In this document: one piece after another, positions 51,230 through 62,883 of the stretch
How positions within the stretch are numbered: position 1 is the stretch's first letter
How the letters are laid out: every line of letters begins with the position of its first letter
Assembly: GCF_016545825.1 (NCBI RefSeq)
Contig: NC_052619.1
Span: forward strand, 2,867,501 to 2,931,500
DNA: 64,000 nt
Origin: Eucalyptus grandis
Taxonomy: Eukaryota > Streptophyta > Magnoliopsida > Myrtales > Myrtaceae
Direction of reading: 5' to 3'
Notes under the pieces: model-generated
What the model saw: the letters and a program-made list of their open reading frames with translations, nothing else
What the model was told of the DNA's origin: nothing
Databases searched by the model: none
Position numbers and translations under genes: made by a program

Positions 51230-51245
51230 GTAAATTGCTTAACTT

Positions 51246-52657
51246 GTTAAGCCGGTTTGCTTAGAAAAATTAGAATTGGAAACTTTCATTTGGTGAGATT
51301 TATGAAATTTTTGACCTTCTCAATCTTGTATTTCACTAAATGATTAAGCATATGGAAAGCAGGAAAACTCCTTAAATATGAAGAAAGAAGAAACAACATA
51401 AAAGAAAAATACACTATCAGTTTGGATTTGCTTGTGGGCAAGCAAAATACACCGAGGGGGAATTAAGTAAGGATGAAAAAGAGTGGCAAATCATAATTAC
51501 CTATCCGTGTCATTTCATGTCATGATCAAAATATTCCAATACAATGACTAATGGTTTTTAACCAAAAATTTATAAAAGGTTGCCGGTTCATGTCAATTTC
51601 AAATTGGCTACTTTGTATTATGTCGTGTTCAATTTAAATTTGGAATTTTCAATTTAATTCATACAATATTTGGAACTTTTTTTTTTTTTTGGTATTGGAA
51701 ATTGCAAGCTCTAGTGTGAAACAATTTACCCTCATTTATTCCATACATCGCATTGTAATTTAATATTTCTTCTCTATTTAGTATTAAATCCAAATCAAGA
51801 GAGAAAAATAAATTTCCTTTTTCAGAAAAGGATGCTAACTTGGGTTTTAGTTTGCAAATAAAAGAGTTTATATCCAATGTCTCTTAGTGAATAAAAAAAA
51901 AAAAAAAAAAAAAAAAATTTAATGTCTAGTTTATCTACATCGTTTGCACATTGGAGATTTGATATTATTTATTTATGAATCCTTAAGCACCATATGATTT
52001 ATTTTGGAACAATACTCCTCCATAGTCCATGGATTTCCTTTTCATGAATAATGCCATCGAAGTTGTTTCTTTAAATATTGCACGCGCGCAAAAATAACAA
52101 GGGAATAACTTTTATTTTGGTGAAAGTAAACACTATAGAATTCAGCAAGGTAATGATTTTTTCAGGACAAAAACTATCATAGAAACAAAACTATAAATCG
52201 ACGATGATTTGCCACAATACCTTCATAATTAGATTGCAAGAGTAACTATAGACATACAAAAACCTAATGCTACTTACTCTAATTTCTGAATGACATTTTG
52301 CTTGATTTAGACATTCAATATCTATTAATGTTTTCCAGTCTCTCTTTTTTTTTTTTTGGTAGAATTTTCCAGCCATAAATTTGCATGAGGAAGACAAAAA
52401 CAATTTCCCCCTCTCCAAAATAGCACTAGAAAAAGTATATTAGGGAGAGAGAGAGAGAGAGATCTAGCCTCACCCTCGTGTAGCCAATCAAAATCCTCCC
52501 TGAAATTGCTCCTGATGAGATCCTTTTTCACTTCCCACTTCCCCTCTTCTCCTCCCTCCTTATCTTTCCCCCACACCATCATCATCATTCCATACTCATC
52601 TCCCTCCCTCGTCACACCAGACCACCCCACAAACTCCTCTCTCCCTCTCTCCATCGA
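51246..52657. other. Intergenic region and GUN4 promoter/leader
   Basis: A/T-rich sequence with A runs at 51892-51917. A (GA)n tract at 52447-52462 and a pyrimidine-rich stretch to 52650 probably form the GUN4 leader. No other gene is seen. Confidence 0.45.
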
Positions 52658-53527
52658 ATGGCGACGAATTCTCTAAACCCCCTCCGCCACCATCACAGCC
52701 GCCACCACGGCGGCCGCCACCACCACCTCAGACGCCGCCACTCCCTAGACTCCCCGTCCTCTCTCTTCCTCAAACCCACCACCACCACCACCATCACCAC
52801 CGCACAGTCTCTCTCCACCTCCACCACCACCACCTTTTCTCTCTCCCCCGCCACCTCCTCCTCCTCCTCCACCGCCGCCGACGCCGCCACCGCCACCACC
52901 CCCTCCCCCTCCCCCTCCTCCACCTCCCTCGACCTCCTCGAGCGCCACCTCGCCGCCAAGAACTTCCGGCAGGCCGACGAGGAGACCCGCCGCCTCCTCA
53001 TCGCTCTTGCTGGCGACGCCGCCCTCAAGCGCGGCTACGTCTTCTTCTCCGAGGTCCAGTTCATCGCCGCGGCCGACCTCAAGGCCATCGACGGCCTGTG
53101 GCGTCGCCACAGCGGCGGCCGCTTCGGGTACAGCGTCCAGAAGAGGCTGTGGGACAAGTCCAAGCGGGACTTCACGAGGTTCTTCATCAGGCTCGGGTGG
53201 ATGAAGAAGCTGGACACGGAGGTGGAGCAGTACAACTACAAGGCGTTCCCGACCGAGTTCATGTGGGAGCTGAAGGAGGACACTCCCGAGGGCCACTTGC
53301 CGCTCACCAATGCCCTGCGAGGGACTCGGCTGCTCAGCAACATCCTCACTCACCCGGCTTTCGCCGACGCGGAAGCCGAAGGAGGAGGAGGAGAAGAAGG
53401 AGAGGCGCAAGAACGAGGTGATCCAGCAATCAAGAAAGGCGGGTTGTTGAAGGGCTTGAAGGGCGAGAACGCCTCCTCCTCAAAGCCGCAATCCGAAAGG
53501 GTGTTCAAACCAGACTACAGCTTCTGA
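52658..53527 (+). CDS. GUN4: Tetrapyrrole-binding protein GUN4, chloroplast
   Basis: An intronless gene of 289 residues. The first 75 or so residues are rich in His, Ser and Thr with few acidic residues, as in a chloroplast transit peptide; the run of His and Thr codons is unusually long. The GUN4 core follows: DLLERHLAAKNFRQADEETRRLL, GYVFFSEVQFIAAADLKAID, GRFGYSVQKRLW, FIRLGWMKKLDTEVEQYNY and TPEGHLPLTNALRGTRLL. The C-terminal tail is acidic and then basic, ending FKPDYSF; the end is a phosphorylation region in Arabidopsis. GUN4 binds protoporphyrin IX and Mg-protoporphyrin, activates Mg-chelatase through CHLH, and takes part in plastid-to-nucleus signalling. The start ATG follows a pyrimidine-rich leader. 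The gene appears intact. Confidence 0.95.
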   Translation: MATNSLNPLRHHHSRHHGGRHHHLRRRHSLDSPSSLFLKPTTTTTITTAQSLSTSTTTTFSLSPATSSSSSTAADAATATTPSPSPSSTSLDLLERHLAAKNFRQADEETRRLLIALAGDAALKRGYVFFSEVQFIAAADLKAIDGLWRRHSGGRFGYSVQKRLWDKSKRDFTRFFIRLGWMKKLDTEVEQYNYKAFPTEFMWELKEDTPEGHLPLTNALRGTRLLSNILTHPAFADAEAEGGGGEEGEAQERGDPAIKKGGLLKGLKGENASSSKPQSERVFKPDYSF

Positions 53528-55559
53528 TCTTGCTTCAGGAATTACTGTTACTGATTCATCAATCTTGATGAAATCAGCACACCCATAATCGGTACATTGT
53601 TGATTGGTCTTTCTTTATCTTTTGGTTTCTGCATATTCTGCTCTCTTTTCTTTTTCCTTTTTTGGGTTTCCATCATCGTTTAACACATAGTCATCGGCAT
53701 TGCCATGTTGCAATGTGACCGATTCTGTGTGTGCCAAGTGCGGAAATGAAATGGTTTATAGAAAGAGCATGGGGACAAGTCAAATAGTAATATGTAATTT
53801 AAGTGCTTTTTTCTATGGGACAGTGGGGACAAAGGCAGGGGCCAGACATTTTGTTCATTTATATGTCTTCTTTATAAGGTCAATACTAAATATTAACACA
53901 CGTAGAATTTGTTTTTTCTTTTTATCTTTCACTGGCGATACTGAGGAAACCACTTGGAGAAATCTGATTGGCTTTTATTTTTTATTTTTCTGGTCATAAA
54001 ATCTGATTGGCTTTCGCATCCATGGAAACATCACATTCCCCCCGTCCCATTCCGTGATGGCGTTCATCACCAGGCCATTGAATTCACGCCTCCCTTTGTT
54101 AATTCCCATAAAGAAACGCCCGTTCTGGCGAAACAAGGGCTAATCAAGAGCAGCACATTAGAGTTATTGTTCTCCCTTTGTCATTCGTCCTCAACGACTG
54201 GGTCAATCACTCCCCCACCATATTCCTTGATTTACTTCATATGGTCATCAAAATAAGCAATTTTTAAGTAAGCAGTAGCTCCAAAAGGGAATATGCTCTC
54301 TAGAGGTCTAAATTTAGACATCAGCAAATACAGAAAATATCGTCTTGATCATACTCTCAGTTTTTATTGGGGTGATCATTATTCCCTTTTCTGGTCAAGC
54401 ATATTTTTAAAATCTCCATTTGTTGTTCGATTTGCATCAGTTTTGTCGTACTGATGTCGAGGAACTGAAGGAAACCTGATGATTATTCTTTTCTTTTTTG
54501 TTTTCGTCGTGCAGAATTCGTTTTTTTTTTTGGCTCCCGTAATGAAGTGAACAAGATGTTTGCGCAATCCTTTCGTAGAGGGAGAGATTTCAATTCTACG
54601 AAGCAGGCGAATGCTATAAAATATGCATGCAAAACAAAACACAGATATCCTACGCTCATCTTTCTTCTTAACAGTGTTCCAATGTGGAGAACATCCAAAA
54701 ATACTAAAATTGAAGATCTAAATTATAACTGCACGAACATGTGCTACCCCATTGAATCTCGATTCTTGACTGACTCTAAGTATTTTAACTCGAGGTGTCA
54801 GCCGGCCGAAAAATCAGTACTCTAGGCATCGGGCTCAGCCCTTCAAAAATAAGGCCTGTTGCTGCAAGGAAGATTGACACCGTGCACGGCACGGATGAAA
54901 CTCCAAAATTCATCACATTTCCTGAATGAAATTCAAAATATGAGACAACGACTATCTTTGAACCAATGCACAGACAATCAATGATGGTTGAAAATCATGC
55001 CATCACACAGATTTTTTTCAAGCCACGTTCCCATAATTTATTTTGGAGAACTTGCACGAGGGATAGTCCATTTGGAACTATTGTACAAATGAAAACACAT
55101 GCATGCGTTTGTCTTCATGAAGAACAGGATGCTGTCACAGCATGATTATCATTTGTGGTTGCTACAATCTTTCTGTAGTATGAGCAGACAGAGTGGGATC
55201 ACCACATGCATATGCAGACAGGTCTTCAGTCACTTTTAAGGCTTGACTCTACCATTGTATAAACCACATGGGAACGAGATACAAAGACAATAAAAAATCG
55301 TTGTGTACCATTCAAAAATACATGAGAAGTGTTCAATTGTTTGCGAGCATGTTAGAAACTCAAATCCTCATTAAGACACCACAACTGCATAAAGATTGGA
55401 CCACGAGAGATTTATGAACCACTTCCGACATGCAAAAGACAAGCTTAAGGTTTAATTAATCATTCATGCCCTTCCACAGGCAGCACATGCTAGAAAACTT
55501 GTACACATAAAAGTTTCATGGCAGAAGATGATGATGTCAGAACTTACCAAAAAATTGTA
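53528..55559. other. Intergenic region (3' UTRs of convergent genes)
   Basis: GUN4 (plus) and the SPRING-like gene (minus) converge here. Only short open frames with no family resemblance are seen. The 3' UTR of the minus-strand gene probably extends to about 55000. Confidence 0.45.
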
Positions 55560-58500
55560 TTAAGCACACGGGCAGAGTCTCCTAGTATGCCGATGTGAAC
55601 CCTCACATGAAAGTACTGATTGTCTTTGGGTATACAAACAAGCTCCTGGATTCTGCAACTCATAGAAAATACTTCAGTATGCTTGCAATGTTTGTCAGCA
55701 CAATTCTGTCTATCTAAAAGCACACATCTATGCGTACTAATTTCGTATTCAGAGCATTACCAAATCCTGTAGCAACACATGGTCCCTAGCCTAAATTCCC
55801 CTAGACGATGCCAAAGAAAATATATCCAAGTGATTACTCAGGTGTCCAATCTCTTCTTATGTATCACTAAACCACGTCCTTCCTAGCAGGACTTGGAGCA
55901 TTACATATCCACCATATTGTCAAGGCTGTCCTCAACACACAGGCTAATTCAATGCATGCATGACCATATAGACATGAGTTTCTGGAAGCTAAAAGCCCAT
56001 TGCACTCGCTGCATCAAAAATCATACCAGATGTCTAGGCGCATCATCAACAACTTCAGCAGGTTGATCTGGTCCAATGCTGGCCAAACAAGCTCCTTTAC
56101 AGCTCAGATATTTCTGCATACTGTCGAAAGAAATTGGCAATAAGAAACCGAAAGAAAAATATAAATCATCTACTGATAAACAATCACCGCCAAGTTCTTT
56201 AGAGAAGAAAACTTGCAAATTTTCTAAAAGCCCCCCTCCTCTCTCTTCTAAAAATTCAGTCCATGCCAAGGATTTCAAAATCATCTAATGAACTAAACCA
56301 GGGTAACATATTTTTCCTGAAAAACCGCTCAGAAGGTCCATCCACGTAGTATGTCCATTTATGGAATCATATTTAGGTGAAAATAAGGTCCATTACAGAT
56401 GTACGGAGTAAGGATAAAGGAAAAACTCCAGTTTCTCTTTCAAAGCCCAAAAAGAGAAGGATAAGCAGCCATTGTCTAGCATATCTTGTTAAGACTTTGA
56501 AACCCATCGCCTATCTTGTTAATATAATCAAAACATATGAAATGGTGATGAATCAATTAGAATTGAATCACGATTAAGCAGATGATAAAAGGGAAGCACA
56601 TAAAACTCCAATCACCCAGAAATTAGCAACCTTTTGCCACAAACAAAGAAAAGAAATGAAGACCATAGCAAAAGAGATCAACAAAAACATAAAAGTAAAG
56701 GAACATTGAAATAAGATCCAAAAATGAATAATGTTCCTGATTTGATGAAAAGATTTAACTATTTTTACCATCCAATGCAAAAGAAGAACACCAGGAAGGG
56801 AAAAGAAATCAGTTATGAACGAAGAATCAAGCAAGCATCATTACAAATAGAAACGACAAGGGATAACTGAAGTGGACTTACATTTCACATTGGTTCAGAA
56901 GTGCAAGCTTATTTGGTACACACGACTGCCCAATTGACCTGCAAACTGAATCGCAGGACTCGCCTTGCCTAAAGGATGGAATAAGAAATCAAAAGGAATA
57001 GGCCCCTCCACATATAACTTGGATAAGTAGAAGGACTACTAACACTGCTTACCTTCCCACAATGACATTAATACCAGTCAGTCCTGCTTCTAAACTCTTG
57101 CTGCTAGCCCCTATTGCAGTTTCAATTGTAAAGCAGTGTTAATATTGTAAATAATAGCATCTATGCATGCAAAATCCTCTGATGCTTTTACAAGATAGAT
57201 TTTTGCCTGGGTATTTTCAACTTACCTGAAGAATTTGCAGGCAGGGAGAAACAATGATGGAATTCGCTGAGATAAGCATTTTCATGAACCTGGAATAATG
57301 AGATCATTCAGATGTCACATTAATTATTTACAGAACTTAAATTCAGGTATTCTACAGCAATTACAAAGGAATCAGAGATATAAGCAAGTATATACTACGC
57401 AGAAAACATGAAAGAGAGGTGCAATGCACTCATCTTAATAATCTACGTATTACTTGTCCCTCAAAACTTAGTAAGCTAATATTTGCACTGAAACTCTATG
57501 TTACCTTAATCCTCTAGAATGCATAGCCACATTATCGCCACCAAGCAATCCATTAACAACGTATAATAGCTAGCATCACCCATAGTCCCACATCACAATG
57601 TTACAGATGAGAAAAGTAGACAGTGGCTAATAGGACTTTGAAAGATTTAAGGCTCGAAAAGAAGCATAAACAAACAAACACATTTACAAGCAAATATGGG
57701 GTGCTATGGAGCACATAAAACATGGATAGTGCAAACAAATCACAATACTCAGAACTACATACATGTCCAACAATGAGGGCAGGCATACTTCCAGTGGTCA
57801 CATCATCAGAAAATATAATGGGCCACATGAGGTACTTCTCAATGTTTATACTGCAGTTCTTTTGTCGCAACGCACTCCTAATAAGCAGTCATAAAACTAA
57901 ACATTTAACGTGAAGATCAACTTTATGACCTCATAGAGGGAAAGCAACCCAATCATAAACTTGAATATGGAAGGAAAAGACAGGTTTCTACTCCAAAATA
58001 TCAAACAACAACAATATCTTTTAAAAGGAGAATCATTAACTCCCGTCAAAATGATTTGCTTACCACACTTTCGGAATTGTGACGGCATCTCCCAGTGCAG
58101 AAATCAAATACGCTACTGTAAGTACCTGTCACATGTAAAGTTGGCTTAATATCATCCACGCAAGACTTAAAGGAGGCTGTCTCATTTTAGAAGGAAAACT
58201 GCATTTCAGCACTACTTTCAAATTAGAACCGATTGCTATCCATCCAGCTGCCAAATAAAGGGAGTTAAATGCACATGTCGACCCTCATTTGAAGGTGCTC
58301 CATGATATGTGCCACAGAATTTTTTTTCATATAACTGAAATCATCCATACTTTGAGATGTTACAGATAATAAAGTGAAATATGCTAAAAGCATCTTGTGA
58401 GAAGCACATGCACTAGATGAAATCAGATGATGCAGGCAAAGCATACTTGACAAAACAAATCAATAAAAAAACCACCACCGTGTAGAACTTCAACTTTTTC

Positions 58501-61071
58501 TTGAAAAAGAAAAAAACCAATAAATTCGTCAAAATTGATGTGAGCTCAATATTATATACCACTATTTGTTTACCAGTTACATTCGATCAATATATACTCA
58601 AGATTGCAGATAATAAGGCCATAAAAAAAAAAAAAAAAAGAATACAAACATAAGGTGGAGCATAGTAGAAATGAATAATTTGCTAACAAGTTAAATTACT
58701 TTAAATAGTATTGTACATCTAATGAACTTTAGATACAGACTATTACAAAGATGCAGAAGAAGACTTAGCAATAAGTTCTCCATATTGATTAAGTAAAATG
58801 TACCTGCTGTAGCAGGCTTGGCTATTTTTACTTTGAGCACTTCATCCTTCTGAGTCTGCAAATCAATTAATAATGAAGCTATAGACTTCTGAACAACTCC
58901 AAGATAGAAAGTAAATCCAAAAGATAACTAAATACAAGAGAAGCATGGATGAACATACCCTACTTGGGTTCAGGCAGCATGACACACAATATTCATATGA
59001 GTTGCAACATTGTGAAAAGAGATTGCACCCACTACGTAAGCGAAAACAAGAAATTTCATTAGAATTCATGTATAAGTGTATGCAGTCAAAACCAAAAGTC
59101 TAATCAGCCTCAACAACTCACTAACAAGAGAATTTCTCTCCATTTTCTGGACAGCAGCGAGTCTGTGGATCTAGGGAAAAAGCATCACAAACATGACCTG
59201 CAATTCACATAATTTTTTCGAATGTTGAAACTATTAAAACAAAGAAAAACGTAAATTCTCACTGCATGCACAAAATTATGGCTGCTATGACATGTTGTTG
59301 GCTTCAATCAAGTATATTAAGGCAAATTAGTAGCAAAAGAGATTCAGGGCAATGAGATAACTACACGTTCATGGAAATAATACAGTGGTGAAGAAGATCA
59401 GAAATGACAAAGGCTCACCATTATCATCGGAAAGCATTAGTCTCCCTTGGACTGTGTTTCTACATATCTGCCTCTCAAGGAAGCTTGTATCTTTCCTGCA
59501 ATGCAAAATTTTGCACTAAGATAGGATATCACGGATACATGTGATATTACCATGTGGTAAAATTCCCCAAAATAACATATGGAGCAGATGGCTGTCATTT
59601 AATCATCTCAAAATTTCTAATTGTTAGTACAAGCAAAGAGAAGCCAGAATTCATCAGCTGAACGTGTCATTATCCCCCAGCAGAATAAAACTCAGAGACC
59701 ATTCAGGAAAGTGTTATGTATTGATAGCATCTAACAAGCACTATCATACCATAACCTTTATCCTAATGAGCGTATCTGAATGAGGAACTTCATTTTTCTA
59801 TCACCCTAAAGATGTTCCCCTCTAACTTAACCTTGTGCACAAAACTTCTTTCCTGTTATAGTGTCCTCCATCATTACCATACAAATATGCACATGTCTAC
59901 AAGATTTTAGCTGTTAAGAGCTCAAAACATACTGTGCCTCATCGTTCTATACTCATGTCTAGGCTGAGGAAATAACTCCTTGCACAAGATCAGACTGCAG
60001 TAAACTGATAAATAACTGAGTCCAGAAAATCCACTACCATATTAAAGACCATTGAAGACTGCTATGGGAAAGTAAAAATACTCGAAAGTAATCAGATAAA
60101 TACAAGATTCCAAATGACAGTAGAAACTTATCCACTGGAATGACAAGGAAAACCGCCATAGAAGCTCAAAAGCCAGACAAACCATTAAGTTCTTTGGTGC
60201 GTGGATATATACTCATCTATCTCCGTCACTAAAAATCGGGAGCATGTTCAAATAACCAACCACCACTGGTATAAAACCTCATCAGTTAAGGGAAAGAGTA
60301 CTTAAGCACAGTCTAGGCACCCGATTTAGTCACATTATCCGAATTACATAATTCACAGGAGAAAACGAGGATTGCAATAATGGGGGGTGGCTCTTGCAAA
60401 TTTACACTGAGTGCTAATGCGGGGCTTATTTAGGATGAGTAATGCTAGCGATACAACTAAAGAAGCGGCCCACAAAATTGGTTTACAAAAGGGATGCTTG
60501 CGACAACCCATCAAGCAGATGATAAGCGAGCACTCAACAAGAGTCCCTCATGTGACTGTATCATTTTACAAACCAATCGGTCCACCCTCTTTGTCCCTCT
60601 ACCATCAATGATGTAGGAAAACATTTTCCCATGAATACACCGTGAAGTTCCAAGACACAGTAAGTACCCTTTCTTGTTTCTGCACATTTACGTCATAAAA
60701 TATGGTGATTTCAAAGAGAGATGCACAGCCGCCTCAAACTTCAGTCGAATGCAACGATTCTTCACAGGACAAAACCGAACTCTCCCCAAATCTTGAAAGC
60801 TCCCCCCCCCCCCAAAAAAAAAAAGTGAACTTTCATTTTCCTTAGACACGAGACAGGGGAGGCGATTAGCCACGCATGGAAAAATCCCCCCTTTTTTCTA
60901 GTTTTTTCCTTCGATTCTTGAATCCCCAATGACGGGAGACGCAATGCTATCGACGTGGTCGAGAAAGAAAGGGATTGAAAATTTGTACCTGATCGCCAGA
61001 ATTCTCGACGAAAAGTGAAAGACGAGCAGATGCGAGATCGCCCATAACAAATTCCACCGAGATCTCCTCAT
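55560..61071 (-). CDS. SPRING / DUF2054 homologue (SREBP-regulating gene protein family)
   Basis: I reconstruct eleven minus-strand exons: 61071-60989, 59495-59419, 59197-59126 (end uncertain), 59031-58959, 58855-58804, 58125-58064, 57289-57226, 57110-57053, 56968-56882, 56120-56027 and 55652-55560. Phases agree everywhere except the exon 3/4 junction. The product is about 271 residues. An N-terminal membrane anchor (WNLLWAISHLLVFHF) is followed by ICRNTVQGRLMLSDDNGHVC, a Cys-rich block with CCNSYEYCVSCCLNP, and FDFCTGRCRHNSESV..ENAY; these correspond to the human C12orf49/SPRING signature. A second Cys-rich half (GESCDSVCRSIGQSC ... LSCKGACLASIGPDQPAEV ... TRRLCPCA) extends beyond the human protein and recalls the C-terminal Cys pattern of MGAT5-type proteins. 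In animals SPRING acts in the Golgi on S1P maturation; plants have S1P but a lipid role is not established. It is predicted to be a Golgi luminal type II protein. Confidence 0.85.
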
Positions 61072-61177
61072 CCTCGTACCCGGGAATTCAGGAAGTCATC
61101 GCCATCTCCCTCCCCTCCCTCCCTGTTCTCCCTTTGAAGTCTGTGTCGGCATCTGCAACGATCACGAGTATGGGTTT

Positions 61178-61224
61178 GGGCCTGGTCCTGGGCCTGTTCC
61201 TGGGCCTGGTCCTGGGCCTGGCCT
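61178..61224. repeat. 12-bp minisatellite upstream of the SPRING-like gene
   Basis: 'gggcctggtcct' and variants repeat about four times, about 100 bases upstream of the ATG at 61071, in the leader or promoter. On the plus strand it spells a Leu-Gly rich frame, which is not a gene. Confidence 0.75.
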
Positions 61225-62475
61225 GTCAAGCACAGGCTAAGCTCTCATTTTACAGCTTTTTGGTGGAGTTTTTGTTAGGTACACTGTACACACAACATTG
61301 TTTAAAAGTCAGGTAGATTTGATTTATGATAACTAAATTTCCGTGAGCTTTTACGATTAAGTTTATTGACTTTCGATTTTAATTGTCACATGCAGGAAAA
61401 AAATCATTTTCTCCTTCAAAATTGGTAAACTTAAAGTCCCTAAAATGAAAAACTTAAAAAAGAAAAGATAAAATGGAATATAGTGATGGCTGCCCAAAGG
61501 ATAATAAAGTCCCTAATTTTTCTTTAATATTAGGTATAATCCCTCAATTTTCTTATTGTTCATTTTATCTTGAATTTGGAAAATTTACTTAACGTAATTC
61601 TTCTTTAAAATGTAACATCATCAATTGACGTGACAAGAACACCGCTAATATCATTATAATTTTCTTTGACTAAGAGTTAGATTTGCCATACTAACTTCCA
61701 CGCGTAGCTTCCACATTATATAGCCTATAGACATCCCTTAATTATTATTTGAGCCTAGAATGAAAAGGAAAAAGAGAACGAGAGCAAAAAGGATTTATTG
61801 ACTTGAGAAAATAATCAATATCATTATTTTGACTCAATAAATGCTAATATAACAGTGTGATAAAAATACATGTGATTTGACATTCCACCTTATAGATAAG
61901 AAAATTGTAAAAAAAAAAAAATTATTTTACTTTAATCAATTTTTTTATATACTTTAATCAATTTAGTCATAACATTTTAAATTGTGTCGATTGGATATTA
62001 AATATGTTCACGTTTTATCAATTAATTATATTGATTAAATTTTAGTTGAAAATTGTTACGTGAATGTTACTGTCTTACATGGACATAACTAGTAGCCTAG
62101 TACTAATATAAAATATAATTTTTAATTCTATTTTTGAATTATTTTATTTTATTTGAACTTTTTTTTGTTTTCTTTTCCCTTCTTTATGATATTCCTCTAT
62201 AGAGTGTGCTCTTTTCCTGATTAAAAGTGCGGATACAACATTCAAGACAAGATGACAGAAAATACACGAATTTGAACAAAATAAAAGAGATAAATCGAAA
62301 TCGGCCATCTTTTTTTCTAATTAAAACAAGCACAAAATCATCAAACATTAATTTTTGTGTTTTTCCTTTTTTCTGCTTATCTAAGAAGAACTCCAACATA
62401 TATTTCGTCGAACAGCGGCAGAGCAGCGTGCGGGTCTTTCTGTCCTGTCTCTCTCTTCTCTGTTCCATCCGCGAA
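61225..62475. other. Intergenic region
   Basis: A/T-rich spacer between two divergent genes. The last 100 bases, with a CT-rich tract (62436-62465), are the probable leader of the uL18 gene. No other feature is seen. Confidence 0.45.
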
Positions 62476-62883
62476 ATGTCCGCAACCGGAAACCACCTGC
62501 TCCGCCTGGTGCTGTCGTGCCGCAAGATCACCGCCCAGGTCACCGACTCCGCCACCTCCTCCATCGTCGCCATGGCCTCCTCCTCCGAGCACGAGTTCCT
62601 CGCCCACAGCCGCGCCAAGCTCGACCGCTTCCCCCGCACCCGCCACGGCCTCTGGGACGCCCGCGTCGCCTCCCGCGTCGGCGAGAAGCTCGGCTTCCGC
62701 CTCGTCGGGATCGGCGTCGGCAGCGTCCAGATCGACCTCGACGAGGAGCTCGCCCGCCCGATCCGGCACCGCCGGATGGTGCTGCCCCTCTTCGACTCGG
62801 TGCGCCGCGCCGGGGTCAGCGTCGGCGGGGCCGAGAAATTGGGAGGGATTGGGCTCGCGACGCGCGAGTCGGGCGTCGCGTGA
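62476..62883 (+). CDS. Organellar-type ribosomal protein uL18 family member
   Basis: A single-exon frame of 135 residues starting MSATGNHLLRLVLSCRKITA. The block AQVTDSATSSIVAMASSSE, then EFLAHSRAKLDRFPRTRHG, WDARVASRVGEKLGFRL and DLDEELARPIRHRRMVLPLFDSVRRAGV match the plant L18p/L5e proteins of the single-domain type (Arabidopsis At1g08845-like). uL18 binds 5S rRNA in the large subunit; this short plant type is thought to be mitochondrial or related. The N-terminus lacks a long targeting sequence, so import is uncertain. The start at 62476 is chosen because similarity begins there; the frame is open upstream but without family match. The third codon position is strongly G/C-rich, unlike the flanks. 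Confidence 0.85.
   Translation: MSATGNHLLRLVLSCRKITAQVTDSATSSIVAMASSSEHEFLAHSRAKLDRFPRTRHGLWDARVASRVGEKLGFRLVGIGVGSVQIDLDEELARPIRHRRMVLPLFDSVRRAGVSVGGAEKLGGIGLATRESGVA

Noticed and set aside
52693..53410. Long antisense frames over GUN4 (221 and 111 codons, Gly/Val-rich)
   Set aside because: They arise from the repetitive His/Thr/Ser codons and GC-rich third positions of GUN4; no domain is seen.
57751..57870. Open minus-strand stretch (INIEKYLMWPIIFSDDV...) between SPRING-like exons, with plausible splice sites
   Set aside because: Exons 6 and 7 join in phase and give the conserved SESVVHENAY; adding this stretch breaks the family alignment. It is best read as intron sequence.
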